From contig NZ_PPRT01000027.1 of NCBI RefSeq assembly GCF_002902725.1, positions 1 through 64,000 of the forward strand: a DNA stretch of 64,000 nucleotides. Reading direction: 5' to 3'. The DNA is from Staphylococcus caprae (GTDB lineage: Bacteria; Bacillota; Bacilli; Staphylococcales; Staphylococcaceae). This document shows positions 32,562 to 43,558 of this stretch, in pieces. The number at the start of each line of letters is the position of its first letter. The first letter of the stretch is position 1. Below the pieces are notes generated by a model. The model did not search any database, was not told the origin of the DNA, and saw only the letters and a program-made list of their open reading frames with translations. Made by a program: the position numbers and the translations under genes.

Positions 32562-33824
32562 ATGATAAAGATTCCAAGAGGTACGCAAGATATCCTACCA
32601 GAAGATTCTGTAAAATGGCGTTACATTGAGAATAAATTAGACGAACTCATGGAAATATACAATTATAAAGAAATTCGAACACCTATATTTGAAAGTACTG
32701 AACTATTCGCTAGAGGTGTTGGTGATTCAACAGATGTTGTACAAAAAGAAATGTACACATTCCAAGATAAAGGTGACCGAAGTTTAACGTTACGTCCAGA
32801 AGGTACGGCTGCAGTCGTTCGTTCATATATCGAACATAAAATGCAAGGGCAACCGAATCAGCCAGTTAAATTGTATTATAATGGGCCGATGTTTAGATAT
32901 GAACGCAAACAAAAGGGACGTTATCGTCAATTTAATCAATTTGGCGTAGAAGCAATTGGTGCAGAAAACCCATCTATAGATGCCGAAGTGTTAGCAATGG
33001 TTATGCACATTTATCAATCATTCGGATTGAAACACTTAAAGCTTGTTATTAATAGTATTGGGGATAGCGAATCTCGTAAAGAATACAACGAAGCATTAAT
33101 TGAGCACTTTGAGCCAGTCATAGATACATTCTGTTCAGACTGTCAATCACGCTTACACACTAATCCAATGAGAATTTTAGATTGTAAAGTTGATAGAGAT
33201 AAAGAAGCAATTAAGAATGCACCTCGCATCACTGATTATCTTAATGATGATTCTAAAGCTTACTTTGAACAAGTTAAACAACACTTAGATGACTTGAACA
33301 TTCCTTATGTAGAAGATCCTAATTTAGTGCGTGGACTAGATTATTATACGCATACAGCTTTCGAAGTAATGATGGATAATCCAAATTACGATGGTGCGAT
33401 TACGACACTTTGTGGAGGCGGACGATATAACGGCCTCTTACAATTGTTAGATGGACCAAGTGAAACTGGAATAGGTTTTGCATTGAGTATCGAACGTCTA
33501 TTACTTGCACTTGAAGAGGAAGACATCGAATTAGATATTGAATCAGAATTCGATTTATTTATCGTAACGATGGGTGAAGAAGCTGATCGTTATGCGGTTA
33601 AATTATTAAATGAATTACGTAAGAACGGTGTGAAAGCCGATAAAGATTATCTTAATAGAAAAATTAAGGGCCAAATGAAACAAGCAGATAGATTGAATGC
33701 GAAGTACACGATAGTGATTGGTGATCAAGAGCTTGAAAACAATTCTATTGATATTAAGCATATGGCTTCTGGTGAGTCAGAAAAAGTACAATTAGATCAA
33801 TTAGTTGACTATTTTAAAGAGTAG
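32562..33824 (+). CDS. hisS: Histidyl-tRNA synthetase
   Basis: A 420-aa class II synthetase. Motif 2 is MFRYERKQKGRYRQFNQFG, the histidine-specific LVRGLDYYTHTAFE is present, and motif 3 is GIGFALSIERLLLAL, followed by an anticodon-binding domain. The start gives MIKIPRGTQDILP, with AGGAGAGG upstream; the frame open from 32532 is rejected. aspS follows after 15 bases. Confidence 0.98.
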   Translation: MIKIPRGTQDILPEDSVKWRYIENKLDELMEIYNYKEIRTPIFESTELFARGVGDSTDVVQKEMYTFQDKGDRSLTLRPEGTAAVVRSYIEHKMQGQPNQPVKLYYNGPMFRYERKQKGRYRQFNQFGVEAIGAENPSIDAEVLAMVMHIYQSFGLKHLKLVINSIGDSESRKEYNEALIEHFEPVIDTFCSDCQSRLHTNPMRILDCKVDRDKEAIKNAPRITDYLNDDSKAYFEQVKQHLDDLNIPYVEDPNLVRGLDYYTHTAFEVMMDNPNYDGAITTLCGGGRYNGLLQLLDGPSETGIGFALSIERLLLALEEEDIELDIESEFDLFIVTMGEEADRYAVKLLNELRKNGVKADKDYLNRKIKGQMKQADRLNAKYTIVIGDQELENNSIDIKHMASGESEKVQLDQLVDYFKE

Positions 33825-33839
33825 AAAGGGAGTATTACT

Positions 33840-35606
33840 TTGAGTAAGAGAACAACATATTGTGGTTTAGTCACAGAAGAATTATTAAATGAAAAGGTTA
33901 CTTTAAAAGGTTGGGTACACAATCGACGTGACCTAGGTGGTTTGATTTTCGTAGATTTAAGAGACCGTGAAGGTATTGTTCAAATTGTTTTCAATCCAGA
34001 CTTTTCAGAAGAAGCTTTAAAAGTTGCAGAAACTGTACGTTCTGAATATGTAGTTGAAGTTGAAGGTGTTGTTACAAAACGTGACGCTGAAACGGTTAAC
34101 CCTAAAATTAAAACAGGACAAGTCGAAGTACAAGTTTCAAATATTGAAATTATTAACAAATCAGAGACACCACCATTTGCAATTAACGAAGAAAACGTGA
34201 ATGTAGATGAAAATATCCGTTTAAAATATAGATACTTAGATTTACGTCGTCAAGAATTAGCGCAAACTTTCAAAATGAGACATCAAACAACACGTTCAAT
34301 ACGTCAATACTTAGATGACAATGGCTTCTTCGATATTGAAACACCAGTGTTAACTAAATCTACACCTGAAGGCGCCCGTGATTATCTCGTACCATCTCGT
34401 GTACATGAAGGTGAATTTTACGCATTACCACAATCACCACAATTGTTTAAACAACTCTTAATGATTAGTGGATTCGATAAATATTATCAAATTGTTAAAT
34501 GTTTCCGTGATGAAGATTTACGTGCAGACCGCCAACCTGAATTTACACAAGTTGATATTGAAATGAGCTTTGTTGATCAAGAAGATGTCATTTCAATGGG
34601 CGAAGAAATGTTACGTAAAGTGGTTAAGGACGTTAAAGGCATTGATGTTCCAGCTCCGTTTCCACGTATGACATATGCTGAAGCAATGGATCGTTATGGT
34701 TCAGATAAACCTGATACACGTTTTGATATGGAACTTATCAACGTATCTCAATTAGGTAAAGACATGGATTTCAAAGTCTTTAAAGATACTGTCGAAAATG
34801 ACGGCGAAATTAAGGCAATTGTAGCTGAAGGCGCTGCTGACAAATATACACGTAAAGACATGGATGCACTAACTGAATTCGTTAATATCTACGGTGCTAA
34901 AGGTTTAGCGTGGGTTAAAGTCGTTGAAGATGGATTAAGTGGTCCAATTGCGCGTTTCTTCGAAGATGCAAACGTTGAAACACTTAAAGAACTTACAGGT
35001 GCTAAACCAGGTGACTTAGTGATGTTTGTTGCTGACAAACCAAGTGTAGTGGCACAAAGTTTAGGCGCATTACGTATCAAACTTGCTAAAGAACTAGGAC
35101 TGATTGATGAATCTAAATTAAACTTCTTATGGGTTACAGATTGGCCACTTCTTGAATATGATGAAGATGCGAAACGTTATGTTGCTGCTCACCATCCATT
35201 CACATCACCTAAACAAGAGGATATAGCTAAGTTAGATTCAGAACCTGAAAATGCTCAAGCAAATGCTTATGATATCGTATTAAACGGTTATGAGCTTGGA
35301 GGCGGTTCAATCAGAATTCACGATGGTGAACTACAACAAAAAATGTTTGAAGTTTTAGGCTTTTCAGCTGAACAAGCACAAGAACAATTCGGTTTCTTAC
35401 TAGATGCATTTAAATACGGTGCACCACCACATGGCGGTATTGCACTAGGATTAGATAGACTTGTGATGCTACTCACAAACAGAACAAACCTAAGAGACAC
35501 AATCGCATTCCCTAAAACAGCATCAGCAACATGCCTACTCACAGACGCACCAGGCCAAGTCTCAGACAAACAACTCCAAGAACTATCACTAAGAATCAGA
35601 CACTAG
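33840..35606 (+). CDS. aspS: Aspartyl-tRNA synthetase
   Basis: A 588-aa bacterial-type class II synthetase: N-terminal OB anticodon-binding domain (1-105), catalytic core with motif 2 [18 protein letters not shown], a GAD insertion domain (about 280-420) and motif 3 [13 protein letters not shown]. It starts with TTG after AAGGGAG. Odd feature: from about 35472 to the stop, third codon positions are almost only A or C, and all leucines are CTA or CTC, unlike the rest of the gene. The stop codon's last base is the first base of a STAR-like repeat. Confidence 0.97.
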   Translation: MSKRTTYCGLVTEELLNEKVTLKGWVHNRRDLGGLIFVDLRDREGIVQIVFNPDFSEEALKVAETVRSEYVVEVEGVVTKRDAETVNPKIKTGQVEVQVSNIEIINKSETPPFAINEENVNVDENIRLKYRYLDLRRQELAQTFKMRHQTTRSIRQYLDDNGFFDIETPVLTKSTPEGARDYLVPSRVHEGEFYALPQSPQLFKQLLMISGFDKYYQIVKCFRDEDLRADRQPEFTQVDIEMSFVDQEDVISMGEEMLRKVVKDVKGIDVPAPFPRMTYAEAMDRYGSDKPDTRFDMELINVSQLGKDMDFKVFKDTVENDGEIKAIVAEGAADKYTRKDMDALTEFVNIYGAKGLAWVKVVEDGLSGPIARFFEDANVETLKELTGAKPGDLVMFVADKPSVVAQSLGALRIKLAKELGLIDESKLNFLWVTDWPLLEYDEDAKRYVAAHHPFTSPKQEDIAKLDSEPENAQANAYDIVLNGYELGGGSIRIHDGELQQKMFEVLGFSAEQAQEQFGFLLDAFKYGAPPHGGIALGLDRLVMLLTNRTNLRDTIAFPKTASATCLLTDAPGQVSDKQLQELSLRIRH

Positions 35607-35695
35607 GGGCCCCAACAAAGAGAGTTTCAACAGAAACTCAACAAGCAATGCGAGTTGGGGTTAGGGCCCAACAAAAACATTTCGCTAAGAAATGT
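35606..35695. repeat. STAR-like intergenic repeat
   Basis: Begins with GGGGCCCCAACAAAG, whose reverse complement matches the S. aureus STAR signature T(G/A/T)TGTTG(G/T)GGCCC(C/A). Inside are the hairpins GAGTTTC/GAAACTC and ACATTTC/GAAATGT, and an outer pairing of CCCCAAC with GTTGGGG. A second, one-base-shorter GGGCCCAACA copy is at 35664-35673. It may act as the aspS terminator. Confidence 0.7.
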
Positions 35696-35754
35696 CAGAT
35701 AGTATAAGTTTTAAAAATATCTTTATCTACGATTTTGTGGTATGATATTTTCAT

Positions 35755-35983
35755 AAGATAGTCATCTGTGGTGTTCGTAAGTTTGCTTTTTATTTGGGCC
35801 TAACACTCTTTGATCAGGGAGCCCAATAGGTTTTCTCGCAGCGCACACGCCTCTATAGGAGGACTTGCAAAACGAGAAACAGGGCACCCACCTGTATATA
35901 GCAGGCCGAATGATCAAGCTTTTTACAACTACGGCACCTACGGACTCTATCGGTACGCAAGACTTCGGTCTTGCGTATTTTTA
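35755..35983 (+). ncRNA. ssrS: 6S RNA
   Basis: A non-coding RNA that binds RNA polymerase holoenzyme by mimicking an open promoter. Recognised by its long self-complementary form: TTTGATCA near 35808 pairs with TGATCAAG near 35910, with the conserved GGGCACCCACCTGTATATA segment between. Its place between aspS and tcdA matches S. aureus. A likely -10 element TATGAT is at 35742-35747. The terminator is at 35955-35983. A 63-codon frame across it is not a gene. The 5-prime end is estimated. Confidence 0.85.
35955..35983 (+). terminator. Terminator of 6S RNA
   Basis: ACGCAAGAC and GTCTTGCGT form a perfect 9-bp stem closed by a TTCG tetraloop, followed by ATTTTTA. Confidence 0.92.
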
Positions 35984-36059
35984 TGTGAATTTTTACAATG
36001 AACCATATACATAATAAAATGAGCTCATAACAAAGTTAAGTTTTATAAAGGAGTAAACA

Positions 36060-36833
36060 ATGAAACATCAATTTTCCAGAAATGAATTGGCAATTGGTCA
36101 AGAAGGTTTGGACTTATTAAGAAATAAAACAGTAGCTGTCTTAGGAGTAGGCGGCGTGGGGTCTTTCGCCGCTGAAGCACTTGCAAGAACAAATATTGGT
36201 CACATTATACTCATAGATAAAGATGATGTAGATATCACAAATGTAAACAGACAAATTCATGCATTAACTACAACTATTGGCCAAAGTAAAGTGACGTTGA
36301 TGGAAGAACGTATCAAATTGATCAATCCAGAATGTAAAGTCACACCATTACATATGTTTTATACAGAAGAAACGTACGAAGAAATCTTTAATAATTACGA
36401 TATTGATTACTTTATTGATGCAAGTGATACAATTATTTATAAAGTACATTTAATGAAAGAATGCCTAGAACGTGGTATTAATATGATTTCAAGTATGGGT
36501 GCCGCTAATAAAACTGATCCGACGCGTTTTGAAATTGCTGATATCTCTAAGACACACACAGATCCAATGGCTAAAGTGATTAGAAATCGCTTAAAACGAC
36601 AAGGTATTCGTAAAGGTGTTAAGGTTGTCTTTTCAGATGAGAGTCCTATCGTTATACGTGAAGACGTTAAAGAAACAGTCGGGGATAAAAATGCAATCAA
36701 TAGAAAAGGACAAATACCACCATCTTCTAATGCGTTTGTGCCAAGTGTTGTAGGGCTTATCTGTGCGAGTTATGTCATTAATGACATTCTTAAAGATATT
36801 CCTGTGAGACGTATTAAAGATAAAGGGCAATAA
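36060..36833 (+). CDS. tcdA: tRNA threonylcarbamoyladenosine dehydratase
   Basis: A 257-aa E1/ThiF-like enzyme that uses ATP to cyclise t6A at position 37 of ANN-decoding tRNAs to ct6A. The nucleotide-binding motif is GVGGVGSFAAEALART (near residues 30-45), followed by LIDKDDVDITNVNRQ. AAGGAG precedes the ATG. Length and start MKHQFSRNELAIGQEG are typical of Firmicutes YrvM/TcdA. It stands alone, facing rarA. Confidence 0.95.
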   Translation: MKHQFSRNELAIGQEGLDLLRNKTVAVLGVGGVGSFAAEALARTNIGHIILIDKDDVDITNVNRQIHALTTTIGQSKVTLMEERIKLINPECKVTPLHMFYTEETYEEIFNNYDIDYFIDASDTIIYKVHLMKECLERGINMISSMGAANKTDPTRFEIADISKTHTDPMAKVIRNRLKRQGIRKGVKVVFSDESPIVIREDVKETVGDKNAINRKGQIPPSSNAFVPSVVGLICASYVINDILKDIPVRRIKDKGQ

Positions 36834-36842
36834 ATATAAAAT

Positions 36843-36944
36843 GAGTTAGCTTTAACTTTCAAAACAGATATTCCGAAATAAGTACTGTTAAACAGATACA
36901 ATCACTTAAATCAGAATATCTTTTATGTGAAATAAAGCTAATTC
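36843..36944. terminator. Long nested hairpin between tcdA and rarA
   Basis: A 12-bp outer stem (36843-36854 with 36933-36944, one G-T pair) encloses an 8-bp inner stem (AGATATTC 36866-36873 with GAATATCT 36914-36921). Located exactly between two convergent genes, so a shared bidirectional terminator is likely. Confidence 0.65.
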
Positions 36945-38213
36945 TTATTTTTTGTTCAATAAATTTTCATAAACAGCTTTAAATTGCTGTTCACTTTTTG
37001 ACGTGGTTTTAGGTTCATAATAAATTCTATTTTTTAGCTTATCCGGTAAATATTGTTGCACGACGTGGCCATTTTCATAATTATGAGGATACTTATAACC
37101 AATGGCTCTTCCTAATTTTTTAGCACCAGAATAATGACCATCTTTCAAATAGTCTGGTATTTGACCGACTAAACCTTTTCGTATATCACTCAGAGCGCTA
37201 TCAATCGCAGTAATGCCTGAATTTGATTTAGGTGATAGACAAAGCTCGATGACAGCTTGACTTAGAGGAATTCGTGCCTCCGGGAAACCTAATCGTTCTG
37301 CAGATTGAATTGCTGCTAAGGTACGTTGTCCTGCACTAGGTGATGCGAGTCCTACATCTTCATAACTAATCACTAATAAACGTCTTACAATTGTAGGTAA
37401 GTCGCCAGCTTCAATTAATCGTGCTAAATAGTGTAAAGCTGCATTAACATCGCTTCCTCTAATAGATTTTTGAAAGGCACTCATCACATCATAGTGCATA
37501 TCTCCATCTTTATCGCTAACGAATGCGCCTTTTTGTAAACAATCTTTAGCATCATCTAAAGTGATATGTCGTTGATTATTTTCTTCATCAGCACTAAGTA
37601 CAGCTAGTTCTAATGCATTCAAAGCACTTCTAACATCGCCTTGGCTTTGAGTTGAAAAGTATTCCATAGCATCTTCATCTACAACTGGATGATAGCTATT
37701 GAGTCCACGGTCACTATCATCAATCGCACGATCAAGTGCAATTCTCACGTCATGATCATCTAATGGATAGAGTTCAAAAATTTGTGCCCGAGAACGTATA
37801 GCTGGATTAATTGCATGATAAGGATTAGAAGTTGTCGCACCAATCAATACAATTTTGCCATTTTCTAAGTGAGGTAAAAGAAAATCTTGTTTAGCTTTAT
37901 CTAAACGATGAATTTCATCAAGGAGTAGAATGACCTGTCCTGACATTTTTGCTTCTTCGACAACCATTTGCATGTCTTTTTTTGTATTTGTAACAGCATT
38001 GAGTTGTCTAAATTTGAATTGAGTACTTCCAGATATCGCTTTGGCTATACTCGTTTTTCCAATTCCAGGTGGTCCATAAAATATCATTGATGATAATCGT
38101 TTAGTATCAACCATCCTTCTAATAATGCCTTTTGGCCCAACAAGATGCTGTTGAGAAATAATTTCATCTATATTCATAGGTCTCATTCGAGACGCTAAAG
38201 GTTCTGTACTCAC
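36945..38213 (-). CDS. rarA: Replication-associated recombination protein RarA (MgsA)
   Basis: A 422-aa AAA+ ATPase related to clamp loaders, acting at stalled replication forks. Walker A is YGPPGIGKTS, Walker B LLLDEIHRL, sensor GATTSNP, and a C-terminal tetramerisation domain follows. I place the start at GTG 38213 (STEPLASRMRP), eight bases after AAAGGTG. An alternative GTG at 38222 adds three residues but lies inside that ribosome-binding site. Divergent from cymR. Confidence 0.94.
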   Translation of the reverse strand: MSTEPLASRMRPMNIDEIISQQHLVGPKGIIRRMVDTKRLSSMIFYGPPGIGKTSIAKAISGSTQFKFRQLNAVTNTKKDMQMVVEEAKMSGQVILLLDEIHRLDKAKQDFLLPHLENGKIVLIGATTSNPYHAINPAIRSRAQIFELYPLDDHDVRIALDRAIDDSDRGLNSYHPVVDEDAMEYFSTQSQGDVRSALNALELAVLSADEENNQRHITLDDAKDCLQKGAFVSDKDGDMHYDVMSAFQKSIRGSDVNAALHYLARLIEAGDLPTIVRRLLVISYEDVGLASPSAGQRTLAAIQSAERLGFPEARIPLSQAVIELCLSPKSNSGITAIDSALSDIRKGLVGQIPDYLKDGHYSGAKKLGRAIGYKYPHNYENGHVVQQYLPDKLKNRIYYEPKTTSKSEQQFKAVYENLLNKK

Positions 38214-38298
38214 ATTTGTCACACCTTTCTAATATTATCTTAACGCAAAAAATGATAGAATGGGAATATATATAATTCGAATTAAGTGAGGTTATACA

Positions 38299-38721
38299 AT
38301 GAAAATATCAACAAAAGGGAGATATGGACTAACACTTATGATTTCTCTTGCGAAAAGAGAAGGTCAAGGTTGTGTATCTTTAAAGTCTATTGCTGAAGAA
38401 AATAAATTAAGTGATTTATATCTTGAACAATTAGTCGGCCCTTTAAGAAATGCTGGATTAATTCGAAGTGTGCGTGGTGCTAAAGGTGGTTATCAACTTA
38501 GAGTACCAGCTGAAGAAATCACAGCAGGCGACATTATTCGCTTACTTGAAGGTCCAATCACATTTGTAGAAAGTATTGAATCTGAGCCACCTGCACAGAA
38601 ACAATTATGGTTAAGAATGAGAGATGCTGTAAGAGATGTTTTAGATAACACAACTTTAAAATATCTTGCTGACTATAAAGAAACTGATGAAGATTTAGAT
38701 GGATATATGTTCTATATCTAA
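38299..38721 (+). CDS. cymR: Rrf2-family cysteine-metabolism repressor CymR
   Basis: A 140-aa winged-helix repressor that, with CysK, controls cysteine uptake and synthesis in Bacillus and Staphylococcus. It begins MKISTKGRYGLTLM as family members do, with the DNA-binding helix near LYLEQLVGPLRNAGL. It has a single cysteine, Cys25; in S. aureus Cys25 is the thiol that senses oxidation. It lacks the three-cysteine iron-sulfur cluster of IscR. In B. subtilis cymR is next to iscS-mnmA; here stress genes and an oxidoreductase lie between. Confidence 0.95.
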   Translation: MKISTKGRYGLTLMISLAKREGQGCVSLKSIAEENKLSDLYLEQLVGPLRNAGLIRSVRGAKGGYQLRVPAEEITAGDIIRLLEGPITFVESIESEPPAQKQLWLRMRDAVRDVLDNTTLKYLADYKETDEDLDGYMFYI

Positions 38722-38802
38722 AGGTTTCATCAGTTTCGCTTCAGTATATTGATATTAATTTTATTACGATATCCTTTAATTTTAAAAAATTTATTTTCAT
38801 AT

Positions 38803-38827
38803 GTTTATCTTCTTTTTCAAGTGGTAT
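38803..38827 (+). promoter_or_regulatory. Probable SigB promoter of the CsbD pair
   Basis: GTTTAT, a 13-base spacer and TGGTAT closely fit the general-stress sigma-B pattern GTTTAA-N12-15-GGGTAT. It is 31 bases before the csbD start codon. Confidence 0.65.
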
Positions 38828-38857
38828 TACAAATAATACATCGAGGAGGTAGTTAAT

Positions 38858-39040
38858 ATGGCAGATGAAAGTAAATTTGAACAAGCTAAAGGTAACATCA
38901 AAGAGACAATCGGAAATGCTACCAACAACGAAGAACTTGAAAGTGAAGGTCAAGAGGATAAAACTTCTGGCAAAGCGAAAGAATTCGTTGAAAATGCCAA
39001 AGATAAAGCCAATGACTTCATTGATAATTTAAAAAAATAA
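38858..39040 (+). CDS. CsbD-family general stress protein
   Basis: A 60-aa hydrophilic protein with the CsbD signature [16 protein letters not shown] and [19 protein letters not shown]. CsbD proteins are abundant sigma-B-controlled stress proteins of unknown biochemical role. A GAGGAGG site lies 8 bases before the ATG, and a SigB-like promoter precedes it. The next 47-aa gene has a similar lysine-rich, amphipathic style. Confidence 0.93.
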   Translation: MADESKFEQAKGNIKETIGNATNNEELESEGQEDKTSGKAKEFVENAKDKANDFIDNLKK

Positions 39041-39070
39041 TTTTTCAAAATTTGAAAGGAGCTATTATTT

Positions 39071-39214
39071 ATGAGTTTCATGGATAAAGCAAAAGAAGCA
39101 GCAGAAAAATTTAAGGATAGCGATAACGAGCAAGTGAACAAAGCTAAAGATAAAATTAATGAATATACTGGTGGCGGAGACAACGACGACAAAGAAGATA
39201 AAGACGACAAATAA
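39071..39214 (+). CDS. 47-aa acidic/lysine-rich small protein, partner of the CsbD gene
   Basis: A short ORF beginning MSFMDKAKEAAEKFKDSD with an amphipathic helical N-half and a Gly-Asp-Lys tail that is strongly acidic and disordered. A clear AAAGGAG lies 10 bases before the ATG, and a strong terminator follows. It is 30 bases after csbD, so probably in the same stress-induced transcript. The repeated AKxKxxE pattern resembles CsbD/LEA-like proteins, but I do not recognise a named family. Confidence 0.85.
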   Translation: MSFMDKAKEAAEKFKDSDNEQVNKAKDKINEYTGGGDNDDKEDKDDK

Positions 39215-39233
39215 GTCACTTAATCATTAATAC

Positions 39234-39265
39234 AAAAAGGAAGGGCAAACGCCCTTCCTTTTTTA
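39234..39265. terminator. Bidirectional terminator between the CsbD pair and the LLM gene
   Basis: AAAAAGGAAGGGC and GCCCTTCCTTTTT form a perfect 13-bp stem with a four-base loop. A-run and T-run on opposite sides suit both converging transcripts. Confidence 0.94.
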
Positions 39266-39274
39266 TATACATAA

Positions 39275-40270
39275 TTATGATTTTAAAGCATTTTGCAAAC
39301 GTTGATATGATTCTAATTGCTTATCTTGGTCATATATATAACTAATAGCCATCAATTCATCTATTTCTCCATATTCACTAATAAAGTTTTCAAGCTGTTC
39401 TTTCACAGATGTTTCTGAACCTATGAGTGAACCAGCAAAACGTTGTTGAGCTAACTCATATTCTCTCGGCGTGAGTAATCCTTTTAAATCATCAGTAGGC
39501 GGTTGGACCGCTTGCATTCTTCCTCGAGTAATACTTACCATAATTTGTGCCATTGTACTTGCTAAGTATTCTGCATGTTCATCTGTATCTGAAACGATGA
39601 CGTTTAAACAAACAATCACATAAGGCTCACTTAAAACATCAGACGGTTCAAATAATTCTTTGTAGATTTGAATGGCTTCTTTCATTTGTTGAGGGGCGAA
39701 GTGTCCAGCAAATACATAAGGTAAACCTTTTCGCGCAGCTAGATGAGCAGAATCTGTTGATGAACCTAATATATAAAGAGGAACGTTCTTACCAACTGCT
39801 GGATACGCTCGTACATACGCTTGTTGGTTGCCAGGTCCGAAATATTTCTCTAATTGTTCTACTTCTTCTGGAAATTGATATACACCATGATGTTGATCTC
39901 GTCTCAATGCGCTTGCAGTCATCATATCCGTACCAGGCGCACGTCCTAATCCTAAATCGACACGACGAGGGAACATTGTCTCCATCGTACCAAATTGTTC
40001 AGCTACAATTAGTGGGGCATGGTTAGGAAGCATAATTCCTCCAGAACCAACTTTAATATTTTTAGTATGTTCTAAAGTATGTTGAATCAGTAACGCTGTA
40101 GCGGAGCTAACTAAGTTTGGCGCATTATGATGTTCAGCAATCCAATAGCGTTCATACCCTAAATCATCTAAACCTTGCGCTAAATTAACCATATCATTGA
40201 TTGCATCTTGATCATTTTGACCTTCTCTAATTGGTACAAGATTTAAAGCTGATAATTTAATATCTTTCAT
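39275..40270 (-). CDS. Luciferase-like (LLM class) flavin-dependent oxidoreductase
   Basis: A 331-aa TIM-barrel protein of the bacterial-luciferase family, type MsnO8/YhbW. Motifs include LGYERYWIAEHHN (residues about 38-50), SGGIMLPNHAPL, RVDLGLGRAPGT and YILGSSTDSAHLAA. These enzymes use reduced FMN (or F420 in actinobacteria) and oxygen on varied organic substrates; the substrate here is unknown. AAAGGAAG precedes its ATG. It faces the CsbD pair and is divergent from iscS. Confidence 0.9.
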   Translation of the reverse strand: MKDIKLSALNLVPIREGQNDQDAINDMVNLAQGLDDLGYERYWIAEHHNAPNLVSSATALLIQHTLEHTKNIKVGSGGIMLPNHAPLIVAEQFGTMETMFPRRVDLGLGRAPGTDMMTASALRRDQHHGVYQFPEEVEQLEKYFGPGNQQAYVRAYPAVGKNVPLYILGSSTDSAHLAARKGLPYVFAGHFAPQQMKEAIQIYKELFEPSDVLSEPYVIVCLNVIVSDTDEHAEYLASTMAQIMVSITRGRMQAVQPPTDDLKGLLTPREYELAQQRFAGSLIGSETSVKEQLENFISEYGEIDELMAISYIYDQDKQLESYQRLQNALKS

Positions 40271-40528
40271 TTTTTAGCTTCCTTTCATGTCATTTTAATA
40301 ATTGAAGTATAACAGTCAGACCTTCATCACAATATTTATATGCTCATGCATAGATAATGATCATTTTCAAAAATGAATTTAGCAAAAAATTATACATCGA
40401 AAAGATACCTAAATAAATGTTAAAATAATTCTAAATTATAACCATACTTACAAAAACAGAATGGTAGAAAAAAGCAATGATTAGTGCTATTATAGGAACA
40501 TTGATAAATTGACGAGGAGTGTCTATAC

Positions 40529-42789
<2,261 letters not shown>

Positions 42790-42798
42790 AGTATGAAT

Positions 42799-42842
42799 AC
42801 CGTTAATTCACAAGATTTTTATCTTTGGGTTAACGGTTTTTC
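42799..42842 (+). terminator. Terminator after iscS-mnmA
   Basis: ACCGTTAA pairs with TTAACGGT, with an inner AAGAT/ATCTT pairing, then a T-run. Confidence 0.8.
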
Positions 42843-42885
42843 ATTTTAAAACATGTTATAATCATTTAGAAATGAGGTACGGAGA

Positions 42886-43557
42886 ATGCATGAGCAGAAT
42901 ACAATTTATCAATACATAAAGAATGGACAGCTTGAGGATGCTTTAAAAGCATTATTTGAAAATATCGAAGAAAATCCTGATGCGGTTGAAAATTATATTA
43001 ATGCAGGAATTGTCTTATCAGACGCAGGAGAAATAGAAAAAGCAGAACGATTCTTCCAAAAGGCAATAACGATTGATCCGTCAAATGGAGCTGTCTATTA
43101 TAACCTAGCTAATGTGTATTACAATGAAGGACGCTATAAAGAAGCGATTAAATTATATCAAACAGCACTGAAGAATAACGTAACGACAGTAGTAGATTGT
43201 AATTATATGATTGGTATGTCATTTAATCAATTAGAAGCCTTTAAAGAGGCGTTACCTTTCTTAATGACAGCAGCAGAGAAAGATGAAAATAATGACGCGG
43301 AAATTCAATTCCAATATGGCTTAACTTTATGTCATCTTGAAATGTTCGACCAAGCAATTAACCAATTGAAACACGTGTTAAATATCGATGCTAAACATGT
43401 TGACGCCATTTATAATCTTGGCTTAGCAAGTTATATGAAGAACGAAGATATAGATGAAGCAATTGCTTATTTTGAACAAGCAGTTGCCATTGATGACCAA
43501 CATTTATTAAGTCAACACGCATTAAAAACCTTTAAGACAATGAAAGAGGAGGAGTAA
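42886..43557 (+). CDS. Tetratricopeptide-repeat protein (YrrB-like)
   Basis: A 223-aa protein built from about six TPR units (for example AIVLSDAGEIEKAERFF-like and YYNLANVYYNEGRYKEAI units from residue 37 on), expected to form a helical scaffold for protein contacts. It has no signal peptide. A TATAAT at 42857-42862 lies just upstream. It is followed by recD2 with one base between, as yrrB and yrrC are in B. subtilis. The partner protein is unknown; a link with MnmA or RecD2 is suggested only by position. Confidence 0.92.
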   Translation: MHEQNTIYQYIKNGQLEDALKALFENIEENPDAVENYINAGIVLSDAGEIEKAERFFQKAITIDPSNGAVYYNLANVYYNEGRYKEAIKLYQTALKNNVTTVVDCNYMIGMSFNQLEAFKEALPFLMTAAEKDENNDAEIQFQYGLTLCHLEMFDQAINQLKHVLNIDAKHVDAIYNLGLASYMKNEDIDEAIAYFEQAVAIDDQHLLSQHALKTFKTMKEEE

Positions 43558-43558
43558 C

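Noticed and set aside
35810-36001. 63-codon plus-strand ORF
   Set aside because: It lies over the 6S RNA and its terminator, has no ribosome-binding site, and encodes no recognisable protein.
38950-39219. 89-codon minus-strand ORF rich in Ser and Leu
   Set aside because: It is antisense to csbD and the 47-aa gene, and its composition is the mirror of their lysine/aspartate codons. Both sense genes have good ribosome-binding sites.
40301-40528. Promoter or CymR box before iscS
   Set aside because: Several AT-rich hexamers are present but none forms a convincing -35/-10 pair or a palindrome I would trust.
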